DNA from: Caldilineales bacterium | GTDB lineage: Bacteria > Chloroflexota > Anaerolineae > Caldilineales > Caldilineaceae | DNA length: 64,000 bases | Direction: 5' to 3' | NCBI GenBank assembly: GCA_012271135.1 | Contig: JAAXGZ010000045.1 | Location: 1 to 64,000 of the forward strand | Program-made: the position numbers and the translations under genes | Shown here: positions 8,558-19,202 of the stretch, in pieces | Numbering within the stretch: position 1 is the stretch's first letter | How the letters are laid out: each line of letters opens with the position of its first letter | Notes under the pieces: generated by a model | The model's database searches: none | What the model was told of the DNA's origin: nothing | Seen by the model: only the letters and a program-made list of their open reading frames with translations

Positions 8558-10339
8558 ATGCGATCACTGGTCAGGACCGGCCGGTTCCTTTCGCCCTACA
8601 AGTGGCTGATCGCAGGAACCATCGTGACCACCATTCTGCCGGTCATGATGGAGCTGACCGTTCCGCGCTTCATGCGGGTTGTCATCGACGACGGCATCCT
8701 CCAGTCGGACTTCCAGGCGGTGTGGGAGGGAGCCTTGGTCATGTTCCTGGCCGCGGTCGTGGGTGCGGTCGCCACCTTCGGACAAGGGGTCTTCCGGGCG
8801 CGGCTTTCACAGGCCTTGGCCTTCGACATTCGCAACGAACTGTTCGCCAAGGTCATGCAGCTGTCCCATCCCGATGTGGATCAGCTTAAGACCGGTCAGT
8901 TGATCACGCGCCTGACCTCGGATGTGGATGTCGTGCGCATGTTCTCCAGCGTGGGCATTTCCCTGGCCCTGCGCGCCGCGCTGATGGTGGTCGGCAGCAT
9001 GATCATGTTGGTGTTGTCCGATGTGCGACTGTCCCTGATTGCATGGGTCATGCTGCTGCTTACAGGTGTGGTCCTGCGGTGGGTGTTCGTCAAGGCCACG
9101 CCGCTCTATGCCATCGTGCAGGCCCGCCTGGCGGCCCTTAACGTGGTGGTGCAGGAAAACCTGTCCGGCATGTCCGAAGTGCGGGCGTTCGTCCAGGAAC
9201 AGGCTCAAATTGCCCGGTTCTCCGACGCCAACGAGTCGCTGGTGGACCAGAACATCAAAGTGGGCCGCCTGATTGCCGTTTCCATGCCTCTGATCGCCCT
9301 GTTCACCAACCTGGGACTGGTCGGCCTTGCCTGGTTCGGTGGGAGTGCCGTGATTGCAGAGGATGTTTCACTTGGACAGCTGGTGGAGTTCAACAGTTAT
9401 CTCATGGTCGGCTTAACGCCCCTGCTGCTCCTGAGCGGCATGCTGGCCATGTTTTCCAGGGCAACGGCGTCCTCGGTGCGTATTTGGGAGATACTCGACA
9501 CGGAGCCGGTTGTCAAGCCGCCGGCTTTGCCTCCCACCCGCGACCTCACCGGTCGCCTGGAGTTCCGCAATGTCGATTTCGCCTACACGCGGTCCGGCCC
9601 GGCTGCGCCCAACGGGACGGCCAACGGAGTTTACGCGTCGGGTCACGGACGGCGCGCCGGCGAGAAGGTTCTGTCCGGGCTTGACTTCACGATCGAGGCC
9701 GGCCAGACCATTGGCCTGATCGGGGCCACCGGTTCCGGAAAGTCGACCCTGATGTATCTGATCCCGCGGTTCTACGATGTCCAGGCCGGCTCTATTCTGA
9801 TCGACGGAATCGATGTCAGGGACTGGGATCTCAAATCCCTGCGCCGGGCCGTGGGCCTGGTGGCCCAGCATCCGGCCTTGTTCAATCGCTCCATCCGCGA
9901 CAACATTGCCTTTGGCAACCCTGATCTGCCCGCGGAGGATGTGTTGCAGGCGGCCCGCATGGCTCAGGCCGACGCGTTCATCGAGGCCAGGGACGACGGC
10001 ATGGCCCATGTAGTGGAGGAGGCCGGAGCCAACCTGTCCGGTGGCCAAAAGCAGCGGCTGGCCATTGCCCGGGCCCTGGCCGTGGACCCACGCATACTGT
10101 TGCTGGACGATGCGACGTCGTCCGTGGACCTGGAGACTGAAGCCGAAATCCAGGAGGCCTTTCGCGATGCCGCCCGGGGCCGGACCACCATCATCGTCGC
10201 CCATCGCGTGACCAGCATCATCGATGCCGATCGCATCCTCATCCTTGACGAAGGTCGCGTGGTGGCCGACGGTGCCCACGCGGAACTCCTGATCGCCAGT
10301 CCCATCTACCGGGAACTGTACGACTCGCAGCTGGGTTGA
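8558..10339 (+). CDS. ABC exporter, fused permease/ATPase (degenerate-site partner)
   Basis: TM domain plus NBD: GATGSGKST, LSGGQKQRLAIARAL, ILLLDDATSSVD. Confidence 0.95.
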   Translation: MRSLVRTGRFLSPYKWLIAGTIVTTILPVMMELTVPRFMRVVIDDGILQSDFQAVWEGALVMFLAAVVGAVATFGQGVFRARLSQALAFDIRNELFAKVMQLSHPDVDQLKTGQLITRLTSDVDVVRMFSSVGISLALRAALMVVGSMIMLVLSDVRLSLIAWVMLLLTGVVLRWVFVKATPLYAIVQARLAALNVVVQENLSGMSEVRAFVQEQAQIARFSDANESLVDQNIKVGRLIAVSMPLIALFTNLGLVGLAWFGGSAVIAEDVSLGQLVEFNSYLMVGLTPLLLLSGMLAMFSRATASSVRIWEILDTEPVVKPPALPPTRDLTGRLEFRNVDFAYTRSGPAAPNGTANGVYASGHGRRAGEKVLSGLDFTIEAGQTIGLIGATGSGKSTLMYLIPRFYDVQAGSILIDGIDVRDWDLKSLRRAVGLVAQHPALFNRSIRDNIAFGNPDLPAEDVLQAARMAQADAFIEARDDGMAHVVEEAGANLSGGQKQRLAIARALAVDPRILLLDDATSSVDLETEAEIQEAFRDAARGRTTIIVAHRVTSIIDADRILILDEGRVVADGAHAELLIASPIYRELYDSQLG

Positions 10340-10343
10340 AGCC

Positions 10344-12191
10344 ATGTCCGTAGGCGTTGCCCGTCCAGCTCAATCCTCCCCCACCGGAGGTCCTCGCATC
10401 GGCGGGATGGGCGGCGGCGGCCGGCCAACGGGGGAATCGGCGCGCGATCCGGGCACCACCCTGAGACGCCTGTTCGGCTACATGCGCAGGTTCAAGGGCC
10501 GGATTGGCTTGGTGGCCGGTTGCGTCCTGGTCAGCACGGCCCTGGGGCTGCTTGGCCCCATTTTGCTCGGCCGGGCCATCGATCGGTTCATCGCACAGGG
10601 CGATCTCGACGGCCTGGCGCGCACCGTGTCGGTCCTGTTGGCGGTGTACGGGACTGCTTTCCTGACCACCATGGCCCAGAGTTTGCTCATGGTGGAGATT
10701 GCGCAGCGGTTCATCAGCGTGCTGCGCAGTCTAATCTTCGAACACATTCAGCGCCTGTCGCTCGCGGATCACAACCAGCGACGCACCGGCGATTTGATGA
10801 GCCGCGTCGGCAACGACACGGAGACCATCAACCAAACCCTGTCCAACGGGTTGATCGAGTTTGTCTCCAATGTCCTGCTGCTGTTGGGCAGCCTGGTGTT
10901 CATGATCGTCCTGAACTGGCAGCTGGGCTTGGGAGCCCTGCTCCTGTTGCCGACCATGCTGTACATCACGGGCCAGGTCACGGTCCGGAGTCGGCGCGCC
11001 TTTCGCCGGGTGCAGCGCAGACTGGGCATCATGAACGCCACGATTGAGGAGTCGGTGACCAACTTCCGCGAAATCAAGGCCTTCAACCGCGAGGAGGCTG
11101 CGCAGGAGGAATTTGCGGAGGCCAGCCAAGCGTATCGCGATGTCGCGACCCACGCCGAAGTCATCCTGGCCATCCTGGGACCCATGTTCTCCACGATGAG
11201 TGTGATCACGCTGGGGGCACTGGCACTGTTCGGTGGATGGCTGGCTATCAACGGCCATGTGCAGGTGGGCATCATGGCCACATTCATCATCTACATCCGG
11301 AACTTCTTCCGGCCTCTGCGCAGTCTGGCCATGCTGTACAACCAGCTGCAGTCCTCGATTGCCGGTGCAGAGAGGATTTTCGAGGTGTTGGACACGGTGC
11401 CGTCCGTCACGGATCGGCCCGACGCCATTCCGCTGCCCAGGGTCGAAGGAGCCGTCGAGTTCGATCATGTTCACTTCGCCTACGACCCCGGCACACCTGT
11501 TTTGCATGACATAAACCTGCAGGTGGAACCTGGCCAGACAGTGGCGCTTGTGGGACCCACGGGAGCCGGCAAGACCACGATTGTCAGTCTGCTGAGTCGG
11601 TTTCTCGATGTCACCGAGGGTGCCATTCGCGTGGACGGCATGGATTTGCGCGACATCAAACAAGCCGACTGGCGCAGGCAGCTCGGAGTTGTCCTGCAGG
11701 ACACCTATCTGTTTTCGGGCACGGTCAAGGACAACATTCGCTTTGGCAATCCCGATGCAGCGGACGCGGAGATCGTGGAGGCTGCTCGCGTGGCCAACGC
11801 GGACTGGTTCATCCGCAGACTGCCGTCCGGATACGACTCGAGGGTGTCGGAACGGGGCCATAATTTCTCGGAAGGGCAACGTCAGCTGATCGCCATCGCG
11901 CGGGCTGTTCTGGCCCAGCCGCGGGTTCTGATCTTGGACGAGGCCACGAGCAGTGTAGACACCCGTACCGAGTTCCAGCTGCAGAGTGCATTGCTCGACC
12001 TGATTCAGCATCGGACGGCCTTCGTGATAGCCCATCGCCTCAACACCATCCGCAACGCGGACATTGTCCTCTTCGTTTTGGACGGGCGCATCGTGGAACG
12101 CGGTTCCCATGAGGAGTTGATGGACCTGCACGGGCACTACCACGACCTGTACACCAGTCAGCGCCGGCGCTTGCGGGTGGAGCACGCGTAG
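10344..12191 (+). CDS. ABC exporter, fused permease/ATPase (consensus partner)
   Basis: GPTGAGKTTIVSLLSRF, NFSEGQRQLIAIARA, VLILDEATSSVDTRTE, VIAHRLNTI; 4 bp after the previous gene. Confidence 0.95.
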   Translation: MSVGVARPAQSSPTGGPRIGGMGGGGRPTGESARDPGTTLRRLFGYMRRFKGRIGLVAGCVLVSTALGLLGPILLGRAIDRFIAQGDLDGLARTVSVLLAVYGTAFLTTMAQSLLMVEIAQRFISVLRSLIFEHIQRLSLADHNQRRTGDLMSRVGNDTETINQTLSNGLIEFVSNVLLLLGSLVFMIVLNWQLGLGALLLLPTMLYITGQVTVRSRRAFRRVQRRLGIMNATIEESVTNFREIKAFNREEAAQEEFAEASQAYRDVATHAEVILAILGPMFSTMSVITLGALALFGGWLAINGHVQVGIMATFIIYIRNFFRPLRSLAMLYNQLQSSIAGAERIFEVLDTVPSVTDRPDAIPLPRVEGAVEFDHVHFAYDPGTPVLHDINLQVEPGQTVALVGPTGAGKTTIVSLLSRFLDVTEGAIRVDGMDLRDIKQADWRRQLGVVLQDTYLFSGTVKDNIRFGNPDAADAEIVEAARVANADWFIRRLPSGYDSRVSERGHNFSEGQRQLIAIARAVLAQPRVLILDEATSSVDTRTEFQLQSALLDLIQHRTAFVIAHRLNTIRNADIVLFVLDGRIVERGSHEELMDLHGHYHDLYTSQRRRLRVEHA

Positions 12192-12295
12192 AGGGCGATT
12201 GCCTATGTCGGGGAGCTGCTCGTCTCGATGACCCGGCCGCCACGTGTTCCGGCGGATCCTTGGTACCGGCGTCCCCGGATAAAGGGGGTGTGTTG

Positions 12296-12324
12296 TTGAC
12301 CCGGTAGGCGGTAGGTCCTACAAT
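12296..12324 (+). promoter_or_regulatory. Putative sigma70-type promoter for rpsT
   Basis: TTGACC - 17 bp - TACAAT, about 60 bp upstream of the rpsT ATG. Confidence 0.75.
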
Positions 12325-12385
12325 GGCGGTTCGACCTCGGATAGGTCGTTCAGTTTGCGTTCGGTCCAATCCCTCGATTTTCTAC

Positions 12386-12658
12386 ATGCCCAACATCCAG
12401 TCTGCAGCCAAGCGAGCCCGCCAGAATCCGAAGCGCCGCTCAGCCAACCGCTTCTATCGGGCCAAGGCCCGCAATGCCGTCAGCAAGGCACGGACTCTGC
12501 TCGCGGCCGGAGACGCCGACGCAGCGGCAGAAGGTGTGCAGGCTGCGTCCAGCGCCTTGGATCGGGCTGCACGAGCACACGCAGTTCACTCGAATCTCGC
12601 CGATCGAACCAAGTCCCGGCTGGCCCGGCAGCTTCAGGCTGTTCAATCGGCTGATTGA
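12386..12658 (+). CDS. rpsT: 30S ribosomal protein S20
   Basis: MPNIQSAAKRARQNPKRRSANRFYRAKARNAVSKA ... HSNLADRTKSRLARQ. Confidence 0.95.
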   Translation: MPNIQSAAKRARQNPKRRSANRFYRAKARNAVSKARTLLAAGDADAAAEGVQAASSALDRAARAHAVHSNLADRTKSRLARQLQAVQSAD

Positions 12659-13872
12659 CGGCTCGCCCCGTCCTTCGCCAACCTGAATTGAATTGCCGGA
12701 CCGGGCCCGGAACCGGACGGGAGTGATTCGCCGGCGCAAGCGCGCAGGATTCTGTGGCTCGCAGGAATGCGCGCCGTCACCTCGTATTCAATGGTTTCCT
12801 CCAAGTCTGCGATTCGGTCGCAGTAGAGAGTATTTCCACCCTCGGTTCCCATCAGGGTTGCCCGTTCTCCCGGATGGACCGGAGGATTCCCGATGTCGGT
12901 GGTGTCGGCGAACGCCATGTTCATGCTTCTGGTGCCCACCAGCGGGGCAGTCTGACCGCGGATTAGCACTTCTCTGGGTCCGTTGCGGGGCAAACCATCC
13001 GCGTATCCCACCGGCAACACGGCAATCCGACTGGGTCGCGGTGCCTGCCAGCAGTGGCCGTAACCCAGAGCTGCACCGGCAGGCACTTCATGTACCTGTA
13101 CCACTGCCGTGTGCCAGGACAGGGCCGGCAGAAACGGTTCGGGCAAAGGGCAGTGTTTGTGACTGGGGTTCAATCCGAAGAGAGCGCCGCCTGCACGTAC
13201 CATGTCCATGTGCGCATCGGGCATGCGCAGGGTCGCGGCGGTGTTGGCGATGTGACACAGGGACGGTCGCAGGTTCCGCCGTTCAAGGTCTGCCACCAGA
13301 CTCCTGAAGCGGTCCAGCTGCCCCTTGGCCGAAGCCAGGTCCGCGACATCGGCGGAGTGGAAGTGGCTGTACAGTCCCGAAACCCTGACCGATGGCTGCA
13401 GGCTGGCCAGGCCCTTCAGCAATCCAGGTATCTCGTTTGGGGCAAACCCCAACCGGTGCATGCCGGTGTCGACTTTCAGGTGAACCGATAGGGTTCCCGC
13501 GGTTGCCTTGTGCGCGTACCAAGCCAGTTCATCGATCTGCCGGGGCTGGTGAATCGTCAGTGACAGTTCCGCGGCCGCCGCGCGCGGATAGTGGTTGCAG
13601 GCGGTCGGACCTAGAATCAAAATCGCCTTCCGTACCCCGTGTTTTCGAAGAACGGCGGCTTCCTGAAACGCCGACACCGCCAGCGCGGCCACTTCGTCCA
13701 GGGGCTCAAGAGTTCTGGCGGTCGCTTCAAGGCCGTGTCCGTAGGCATTGGCCTTGACCACTGCCATAAGCCGGGTTCCCTGAGTCAGGCGGGAGGCCAC
13801 GGCACGGGCGTTCCGGATCAGTCTGTCAATGTGTAGCGTCAGCGTCGACGTGCATCCCGCCGCATGGTCCAT
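12643..13872 (-). CDS. alr: Alanine racemase
   Basis: MAVVKANAYGHGLEATARTLE PLP-lysine motif; DTGMHRLGF; VLPVGYADGLPR. Confidence 0.95.
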   Translation of the reverse strand: MDHAAGCTSTLTLHIDRLIRNARAVASRLTQGTRLMAVVKANAYGHGLEATARTLEPLDEVAALAVSAFQEAAVLRKHGVRKAILILGPTACNHYPRAAAAELSLTIHQPRQIDELAWYAHKATAGTLSVHLKVDTGMHRLGFAPNEIPGLLKGLASLQPSVRVSGLYSHFHSADVADLASAKGQLDRFRSLVADLERRNLRPSLCHIANTAATLRMPDAHMDMVRAGGALFGLNPSHKHCPLPEPFLPALSWHTAVVQVHEVPAGAALGYGHCWQAPRPSRIAVLPVGYADGLPRNGPREVLIRGQTAPLVGTRSMNMAFADTTDIGNPPVHPGERATLMGTEGGNTLYCDRIADLEETIEYEVTARIPASHRILRACAGESLPSGSGPGPAIQFRLAKDGASRQSAD

Positions 13873-13885
13873 GTGGCTGAAGTCG

Positions 13886-14347
13886 CTATATTGAGCGATT
13901 GGACGCCAGCGAAAAGCTGATGACGGCGCCGATCGCAAGGGCAATCGAGACGAGATGGAACCTGTTAATCGGTTCCCTCAACACTACTTGGCCGACATAG
14001 AGCGTGGTGGTCAGAATGGCCAGAACGGCATACAGCGCGTAATAGGCAGTGCCGAAACGCGTGTACAGAAAGTAGAAGCACAACACCGTGATGTAGAGGC
14101 CAAGTCCGCCGCCCACGGCCCATGGCCAGCCGGCTACCGTGACTTGGCCCGGGTTGACGCGTGCCAGGATGGCGACCGTCACAACAGCGCCAAACAGGTA
14201 GGTTGCAGCCACCATCGCCACAAACACGAGCGGCGAGGTGTCTGCCATCGCCTTGCGCTGGCACCAGGCGAAGAAAGCGTTGCCGGACGCCCCGGCCGAG
14301 GCAATCAACAGGGCCAGGCCGAATGAGGCCAACCACTCCTTGTTCAT
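13886..14347 (-). CDS. EamA/DMT-like small membrane protein
   Basis: About 5 TMs; GTAYYALYAVLAILTTTLYVGQVVLREPI typical of EamA halves. Confidence 0.65.
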   Translation of the reverse strand: MNKEWLASFGLALLIASAGASGNAFFAWCQRKAMADTSPLVFVAMVAATYLFGAVVTVAILARVNPGQVTVAGWPWAVGGGLGLYITVLCFYFLYTRFGTAYYALYAVLAILTTTLYVGQVVLREPINRFHLVSIALAIGAVISFSLASNRSI

Positions 14348-14356
14348 GCCTGGGAC

Positions 14357-15364
14357 CTATGTCCAATCGAAGACGACGCCCAGGGCACTGGTGCGGTCCC
14401 GGGCCAGCATGTCGTAGGCCTCCCGGGCCTGCCGGGGCTTGTAGGTGTGGGTGATCAGGTCCTTGACGTTCATCTGCCCGCGAGCCAGGTAGGTGAAGAA
14501 GAGCTCGGAAATCTTGTGGTTGGTCCAGTGGTTCCAGTCCGAAGGCTCGTTCGGTGGATGGGAGTCGTGTGCTCCCACGATCTTGAGGCCTTTGATGATG
14601 ACATCCGACGACAGCTGCTGTCCGGAAGGGGTGCCCGTGTCCCCCAACAGCACCAGCGTCCCAAACTTGCGCGGCAGCTTGAGGGCCGAGGCAAAGACGG
14701 CCGGGAAACCGGTAACGTCATAGACCACGTCCGGCATGGCGTTGCTTGTAAGACTGGCAACCTCGGGTAGCGCCTCGTCCACGGGCATTTGGAGCGTGTG
14801 GGTCGCGCCGGAGATTTCGGCGGAGTATTCCAACCGCTGTGCCGCCAAGTCGATGGCGATGATGTTGCGGGCTCCCATCAACCGCGCGTACTGCACGACC
14901 AGTTGGCCCAAAATGCCTTGGCCCACTACGGCCACGTCGTCGCCCATAACATGTTCGGCCCGGCGCACGCCGTTCTGCACGATCTTGGCTAGGGCAATCC
15001 AGCTGGCTTCCCGCGCGGTCACCCCGGGTGGCACCGCCAGCAGGGTACTCTCGGGAACGACTGCATATTGGCGATGACCGGCGCGGTAGGCCACCAGCTG
15101 GCCCTCTGCGAACCGGTCGGTACCCTGGCCGCGTGCCACCACGATGCCGGCGTTGCTGTAGCCGGGGAAGAACGGGTACCGAACCCACATGTTCCAGTGG
15201 GTGTCCTCTTCAAAATTGCGCAGGTAGCAGATGAGCTCGGTACCGGTGCTGATCAGGCTGGACTGTGTCGCGACGAGAACTTCGCCCGGACCGGGTTCGT
15301 CGACCGGCAGGCTCCTGAGCTCCAGCTGGGACTTGCCGGTGAAGGTGATCGTAAGTGAGTCCAT
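14357..15364 (-). CDS. Zinc-type alcohol dehydrogenase-like oxidoreductase (MDR family)
   Basis: GPGEVLVATQSSLISTGTEL; VAVVGQGILGQLVVQYARLMGARNIIAID. Confidence 0.85.
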   Translation of the reverse strand: MDSLTITFTGKSQLELRSLPVDEPGPGEVLVATQSSLISTGTELICYLRNFEEDTHWNMWVRYPFFPGYSNAGIVVARGQGTDRFAEGQLVAYRAGHRQYAVVPESTLLAVPPGVTAREASWIALAKIVQNGVRRAEHVMGDDVAVVGQGILGQLVVQYARLMGARNIIAIDLAAQRLEYSAEISGATHTLQMPVDEALPEVASLTSNAMPDVVYDVTGFPAVFASALKLPRKFGTLVLLGDTGTPSGQQLSSDVIIKGLKIVGAHDSHPPNEPSDWNHWTNHKISELFFTYLARGQMNVKDLITHTYKPRQAREAYDMLARDRTSALGVVFDWT

Positions 15365-15367
15365 GGG

Positions 15368-16639
15368 TCATGCGGGTCCGTTGGAAGGAGGGAGGGCATC
15401 CGCCAGCACGGAGACGGTATGGCGGACGGGGATGTCTAGGCCGCGGTCGGCCAAATGGAGCTGCAGCTGGTTGAGGCATCCGATATTGCCCGTGGCCAGG
15501 CACGCGGCACCGGTGTCCGCCACCGCCGCAGCCTTGGCAGCTCCAAGCCGGTCGGCCGTCTCCGGATGATCGATATTGTAGATACCGGCGGAACCGCAAC
15601 AGAAACCATCGCCGCCAATTTCAACCAGTTCGAGGTTTTCCACCTGACCCAACAGCATCCGCGGTTCCGATACAACCTTGAGGGCGTGCTGCAGATGACA
15701 GGCGTCGTGGTAGGCCACCCGCAGCGACCGGGGCAGCCGCATGGGCGTCAGCGAGGGCAACCGGGCCAGGAAGCTGCAGATGTCCACTGACCGACGGGCA
15801 AGGTCGGACATGGCCTCCTCGTCGCTGGTCCCCTTGAACAGCAGGGGATACTCGTGAATGCCGGAACCGCAGCCGGCGGCATTGGTGATGACGGCATCCA
15901 CGTCGGTTGGCAGGGCGCCTAGCAGATGCCGGGCATGGGCCCGAGCCGCATCGGCCTCTCCGGCATGCAGGTCGAGGGAACCGCAGCAAACGTCCGCTCG
16001 CGGCCGGACAACCTCCACGCCGTTGGCCGTCAGGAGGCGCACGGTGTCGGCCTGGATGTGAGGGGCCAGGACGCTTTGGGCACACCCGGGCAGAAGGGCC
16101 ACCCGCGCCACCGGCTTGCCCGGCGGCGACGCGACAACGGGTTGGGGGACTCTGGGAGGCAACCGCTCCGGGATCATGCGCGTCAGGGGTTGCAGGCCGG
16201 CCGGGGCCAGTCGGTGGGCGAACCGGGTCCAACGTCCCAGGCGCAAGGCCAGGTGCAGTCGTTGCGGGAACGGAAGCACGCTCAGGGCCAATCTTCGTCG
16301 TAGTCGTTGCCAGCGGTTGGATCCCTCCTGGCTGTGATCCTCGGCCCTGTAGGGAAACAGAAGTTCACCGTACTCCACACCGGACGGACAGGCCGTGACG
16401 CAGGCCATGCAACCGAGACACCGATCAACGTAGGGTTGAACCGACCCTTGGTCAAGACTCCCTTCCAGCACCTCCTTCATCAGGAAAATGCGTCCCCGGG
16501 GTGAGTCCATTTCCTCTCCCAGTACCGAGTAGGTCGGGCACACCGGCAGGCAGAAGCCGCAATGCACACAGTTGGAGACGGCCTCCGCCATCTCGGGTCC
16601 GGCCGCCGGCAGTTCGGTCAGGTTAATGGAATGGTGCAT
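15368..16639 (-). CDS. glcF: Glycolate oxidase iron-sulfur subunit GlcF-like
   Basis: CVHCGFCLPVCPTY and CLGCMACVTACPSGV ferredoxin motifs; two CCG-type domains (LLPGCAQ, CCGSLD; YHDACHLQHAL, CCGSAGIYN). Confidence 0.9.
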   Translation of the reverse strand: MHHSINLTELPAAGPEMAEAVSNCVHCGFCLPVCPTYSVLGEEMDSPRGRIFLMKEVLEGSLDQGSVQPYVDRCLGCMACVTACPSGVEYGELLFPYRAEDHSQEGSNRWQRLRRRLALSVLPFPQRLHLALRLGRWTRFAHRLAPAGLQPLTRMIPERLPPRVPQPVVASPPGKPVARVALLPGCAQSVLAPHIQADTVRLLTANGVEVVRPRADVCCGSLDLHAGEADAARAHARHLLGALPTDVDAVITNAAGCGSGIHEYPLLFKGTSDEEAMSDLARRSVDICSFLARLPSLTPMRLPRSLRVAYHDACHLQHALKVVSEPRMLLGQVENLELVEIGGDGFCCGSAGIYNIDHPETADRLGAAKAAAVADTGAACLATGNIGCLNQLQLHLADRGLDIPVRHTVSVLADALPPSNGPA

Positions 16640-16643
16640 GACA

Positions 16644-19202
16644 TCAATCCCCGCGGTTGGGCAGGCCGCCAACCAGTTTGCCTTCCGGATCCAACACGGA
16701 ACGGACGCGGCTTAGGAGGCGGGGCTCCCGCCAGGAACCAACCAGGCGGGGGGCACGCGGTCCGCGCAGCACGACCCCCGTCAGCCCCAACTGTGCGAAC
16801 TGCTGCTCGATACGGTCCTGCCAGTCGCCGGACAGCCACAGCAGATGGCCGCCACTGCCCCAGCGCATCCCCATGTTCAGAGGAGCCAACTCCTGGGCCA
16901 GTTCCTGGATGCGGGAAGGACAAATCGGCACCCGAATCACTGTTTCGGACCTGTCCCGGGACCATTCCGATATGCCGGACCACAGGGCCTGGTCTTCCAT
17001 CAGGAGGATGCCCGATCCGCCCAGGGTATGTTGGAGATCCTCCAGGCGCGCCGGCAACTGGTCGGTGCGACCGGTTTGGCGGATGTGCAGAACCGGTTCG
17101 GTAACGGCTGTCTCCAAGACCAAACTGGCGATTTCGTGGCGGCCGCACGACAGCGCGGCCATCGTGTCCAGCAGGTCGGACAACGGGCCTGACACCGAGA
17201 CGGTTCCGGAAGCCTCCGGACAGGGAAAGACCTTGAACGTCGCTTCCACAATCAAGGCCAGGGAGCCCAGACTGCCGGTCATCAGTTTCGGCAGATCGAA
17301 TCCGGCCGCGTTCTTGACCACCCGGCTGCCGGAGTACAGCAACCTGCCCCGTCCATCCAGGAAACGCAGGCCGAGAATGAAGTCCCGCACTCCTCCGTAT
17401 CGCCAGCGACCCTCGCCGCCCAAGGCGCAGGCAATGGTGCCGCCCAGCGTGGCGTTGTCCTCCCGGGGCGGGTCGAAGGGCAGATACTGTCCTTCCGCGG
17501 CCAGCAGGTCTTGGATATCCGCAACCCTTGAGCCGGCAAAGACCGTAATCGTGAACTCCGCAGGGTTGTACTCGAGGACTCCGGTCAGCGAACCGGCATC
17601 CAGGATTTCGGTGTGGCCGTCCGGCGCATGGACAGCCTTGCTGCCGGCTCCCCGCACCGCCACGCGGTCGTGGTTGCGGATGCTCTCCTGAAGCGCGTGT
17701 ACCTGGGCCCGGATGTTGTCGGGCCACTGTTCCGGTGGTTCCACCGAGTCGGAGTCGGAGTGCCCCGAGGGCAGGTCGTCGGTCAGCATCTTGCCCCGGT
17801 TGGCCAGGATGCCCGGATCCACGGCCTTGCGCAGATCGTGAAGCAAGGCCAGATCGGCACCCGTGTACATGTGCGGCAGGTAGGCCAGTTTCTCGCGGCC
17901 GACGCCGTGTTCGCCGGTGATGGATCCGCCCATGTCGATGCACATGGTCAGGATTTCCCCCGCCAGTTCCTCGGCGCGGTGCAGGGCGCCCGGCTGGCGG
18001 CCGTCGTACAGAATCAACGGGTGCAGGTTGCCGTCGCCGGCATGGAACACATTGGCCACCCGGATCCCGTAGCGTGTGCTCAGGCGGTCAATGAACTCGA
18101 GGGCTTCGCCCAACCGCGTGCGGGGAACAACACCGTCCTGCACGATGAAGTCGGGGCTGAGCCGGCCCACGGCCGAAAAGGCGCTCTTGCGCCCCTTCCA
18201 AATCAGCTGTCGCTCGGCTTCCGTGCGCGCCGGCCTAATTTCATGGGAGCCCGACTTCCGGAGTATGGCCTCCAGTTGCACCATCTCCGCCTCGACCTGG
18301 ACGGGTTCGCCCTCCAACTCGACAATCAGGATGGCGGCGGCCTTGGGATAGCCCGGCTGCACACTGACTTCGGCGGCCTCGATGGACAGGCTGTCCATGA
18401 TTTCGATGGCGCCGGGTAGCAGACCGCTGGCGACGATGGCAGCGACCGCCTCGCCGGCTGCACCCAGCGACTGGTAGGCCGCCAGCACCGTGCGGTAGGA
18501 GGGAACCAGCGGCAACAGGCGCAGGGTGACCTCAAGCGCGATGCCGAACCGGCCTTCGGAACCCACGAACAGACCCGGCAGATCCGGTCCGACGCCTTCG
18601 AGGCTGTCCCGGCCCAACTCCTCCACGGTGCCGTCCGGCAGCACAACCTGCATGCCCAGGACGTGGTTGCTCGTCATGCCGTACTTGAGGCAGTGCGCGC
18701 CGCCGGAGTTGAAGGCCACGTTGCCCCCGATGGTGCAGATCGGCTGGCTGGACGGATCCGGCGCGTAATAGAGGCCGTGGGCCGCCACGGCCTTGGAAAC
18801 ATCAAGGTTAATGACGCCTGGCTCCACGCGGCAAATGCGGTCGGCCGGGCGAATGTCCAGGATGCGGTTCAGCCGGTTCAGTGCGAGTACAACCCCGCCG
18901 GGGATGGGTACTGCGCCGCCGGACAGGCTGGTGCCCGAACCGCGGGCCATGCACGGCGTACCGGTCTCGTGGCACCAGCGCACGGCCGCCACCACCTCGT
19001 CCGTGGAATCAACCAGCACCACGGCTCCCGGGCGCTCCCGGAATGCGGTCAGGCCGTCGGATTCGAACGGTGTGCGCTGGGCCGCCGTGTGCAGGACGCG
19101 CTCCGGGGACACGATTGCCTGGAGGCCCGCGACCATCTGCGCCTGGGACAGAGGCGTTGCCCGGCCCTCCCAAACTTCCGCGGCCGCATGGGGCGGGTTC
19201 AC
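16644..19202 (-). CDS. Fused GlcD-GlcE FAD-binding glycolate oxidase-type protein
   Basis: N-terminal GlcD ([41 protein letters not shown]) plus C-terminal GlcE ([37 protein letters not shown]) in one 852-aa ORF. Confidence 0.92.
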   Translation of the reverse strand: MNPPHAAAEVWEGRATPLSQAQMVAGLQAIVSPERVLHTAAQRTPFESDGLTAFRERPGAVVLVDSTDEVVAAVRWCHETGTPCMARGSGTSLSGGAVPIPGGVVLALNRLNRILDIRPADRICRVEPGVINLDVSKAVAAHGLYYAPDPSSQPICTIGGNVAFNSGGAHCLKYGMTSNHVLGMQVVLPDGTVEELGRDSLEGVGPDLPGLFVGSEGRFGIALEVTLRLLPLVPSYRTVLAAYQSLGAAGEAVAAIVASGLLPGAIEIMDSLSIEAAEVSVQPGYPKAAAILIVELEGEPVQVEAEMVQLEAILRKSGSHEIRPARTEAERQLIWKGRKSAFSAVGRLSPDFIVQDGVVPRTRLGEALEFIDRLSTRYGIRVANVFHAGDGNLHPLILYDGRQPGALHRAEELAGEILTMCIDMGGSITGEHGVGREKLAYLPHMYTGADLALLHDLRKAVDPGILANRGKMLTDDLPSGHSDSDSVEPPEQWPDNIRAQVHALQESIRNHDRVAVRGAGSKAVHAPDGHTEILDAGSLTGVLEYNPAEFTITVFAGSRVADIQDLLAAEGQYLPFDPPREDNATLGGTIACALGGEGRWRYGGVRDFILGLRFLDGRGRLLYSGSRVVKNAAGFDLPKLMTGSLGSLALIVEATFKVFPCPEASGTVSVSGPLSDLLDTMAALSCGRHEIASLVLETAVTEPVLHIRQTGRTDQLPARLEDLQHTLGGSGILLMEDQALWSGISEWSRDRSETVIRVPICPSRIQELAQELAPLNMGMRWGSGGHLLWLSGDWQDRIEQQFAQLGLTGVVLRGPRAPRLVGSWREPRLLSRVRSVLDPEGKLVGGLPNRGD

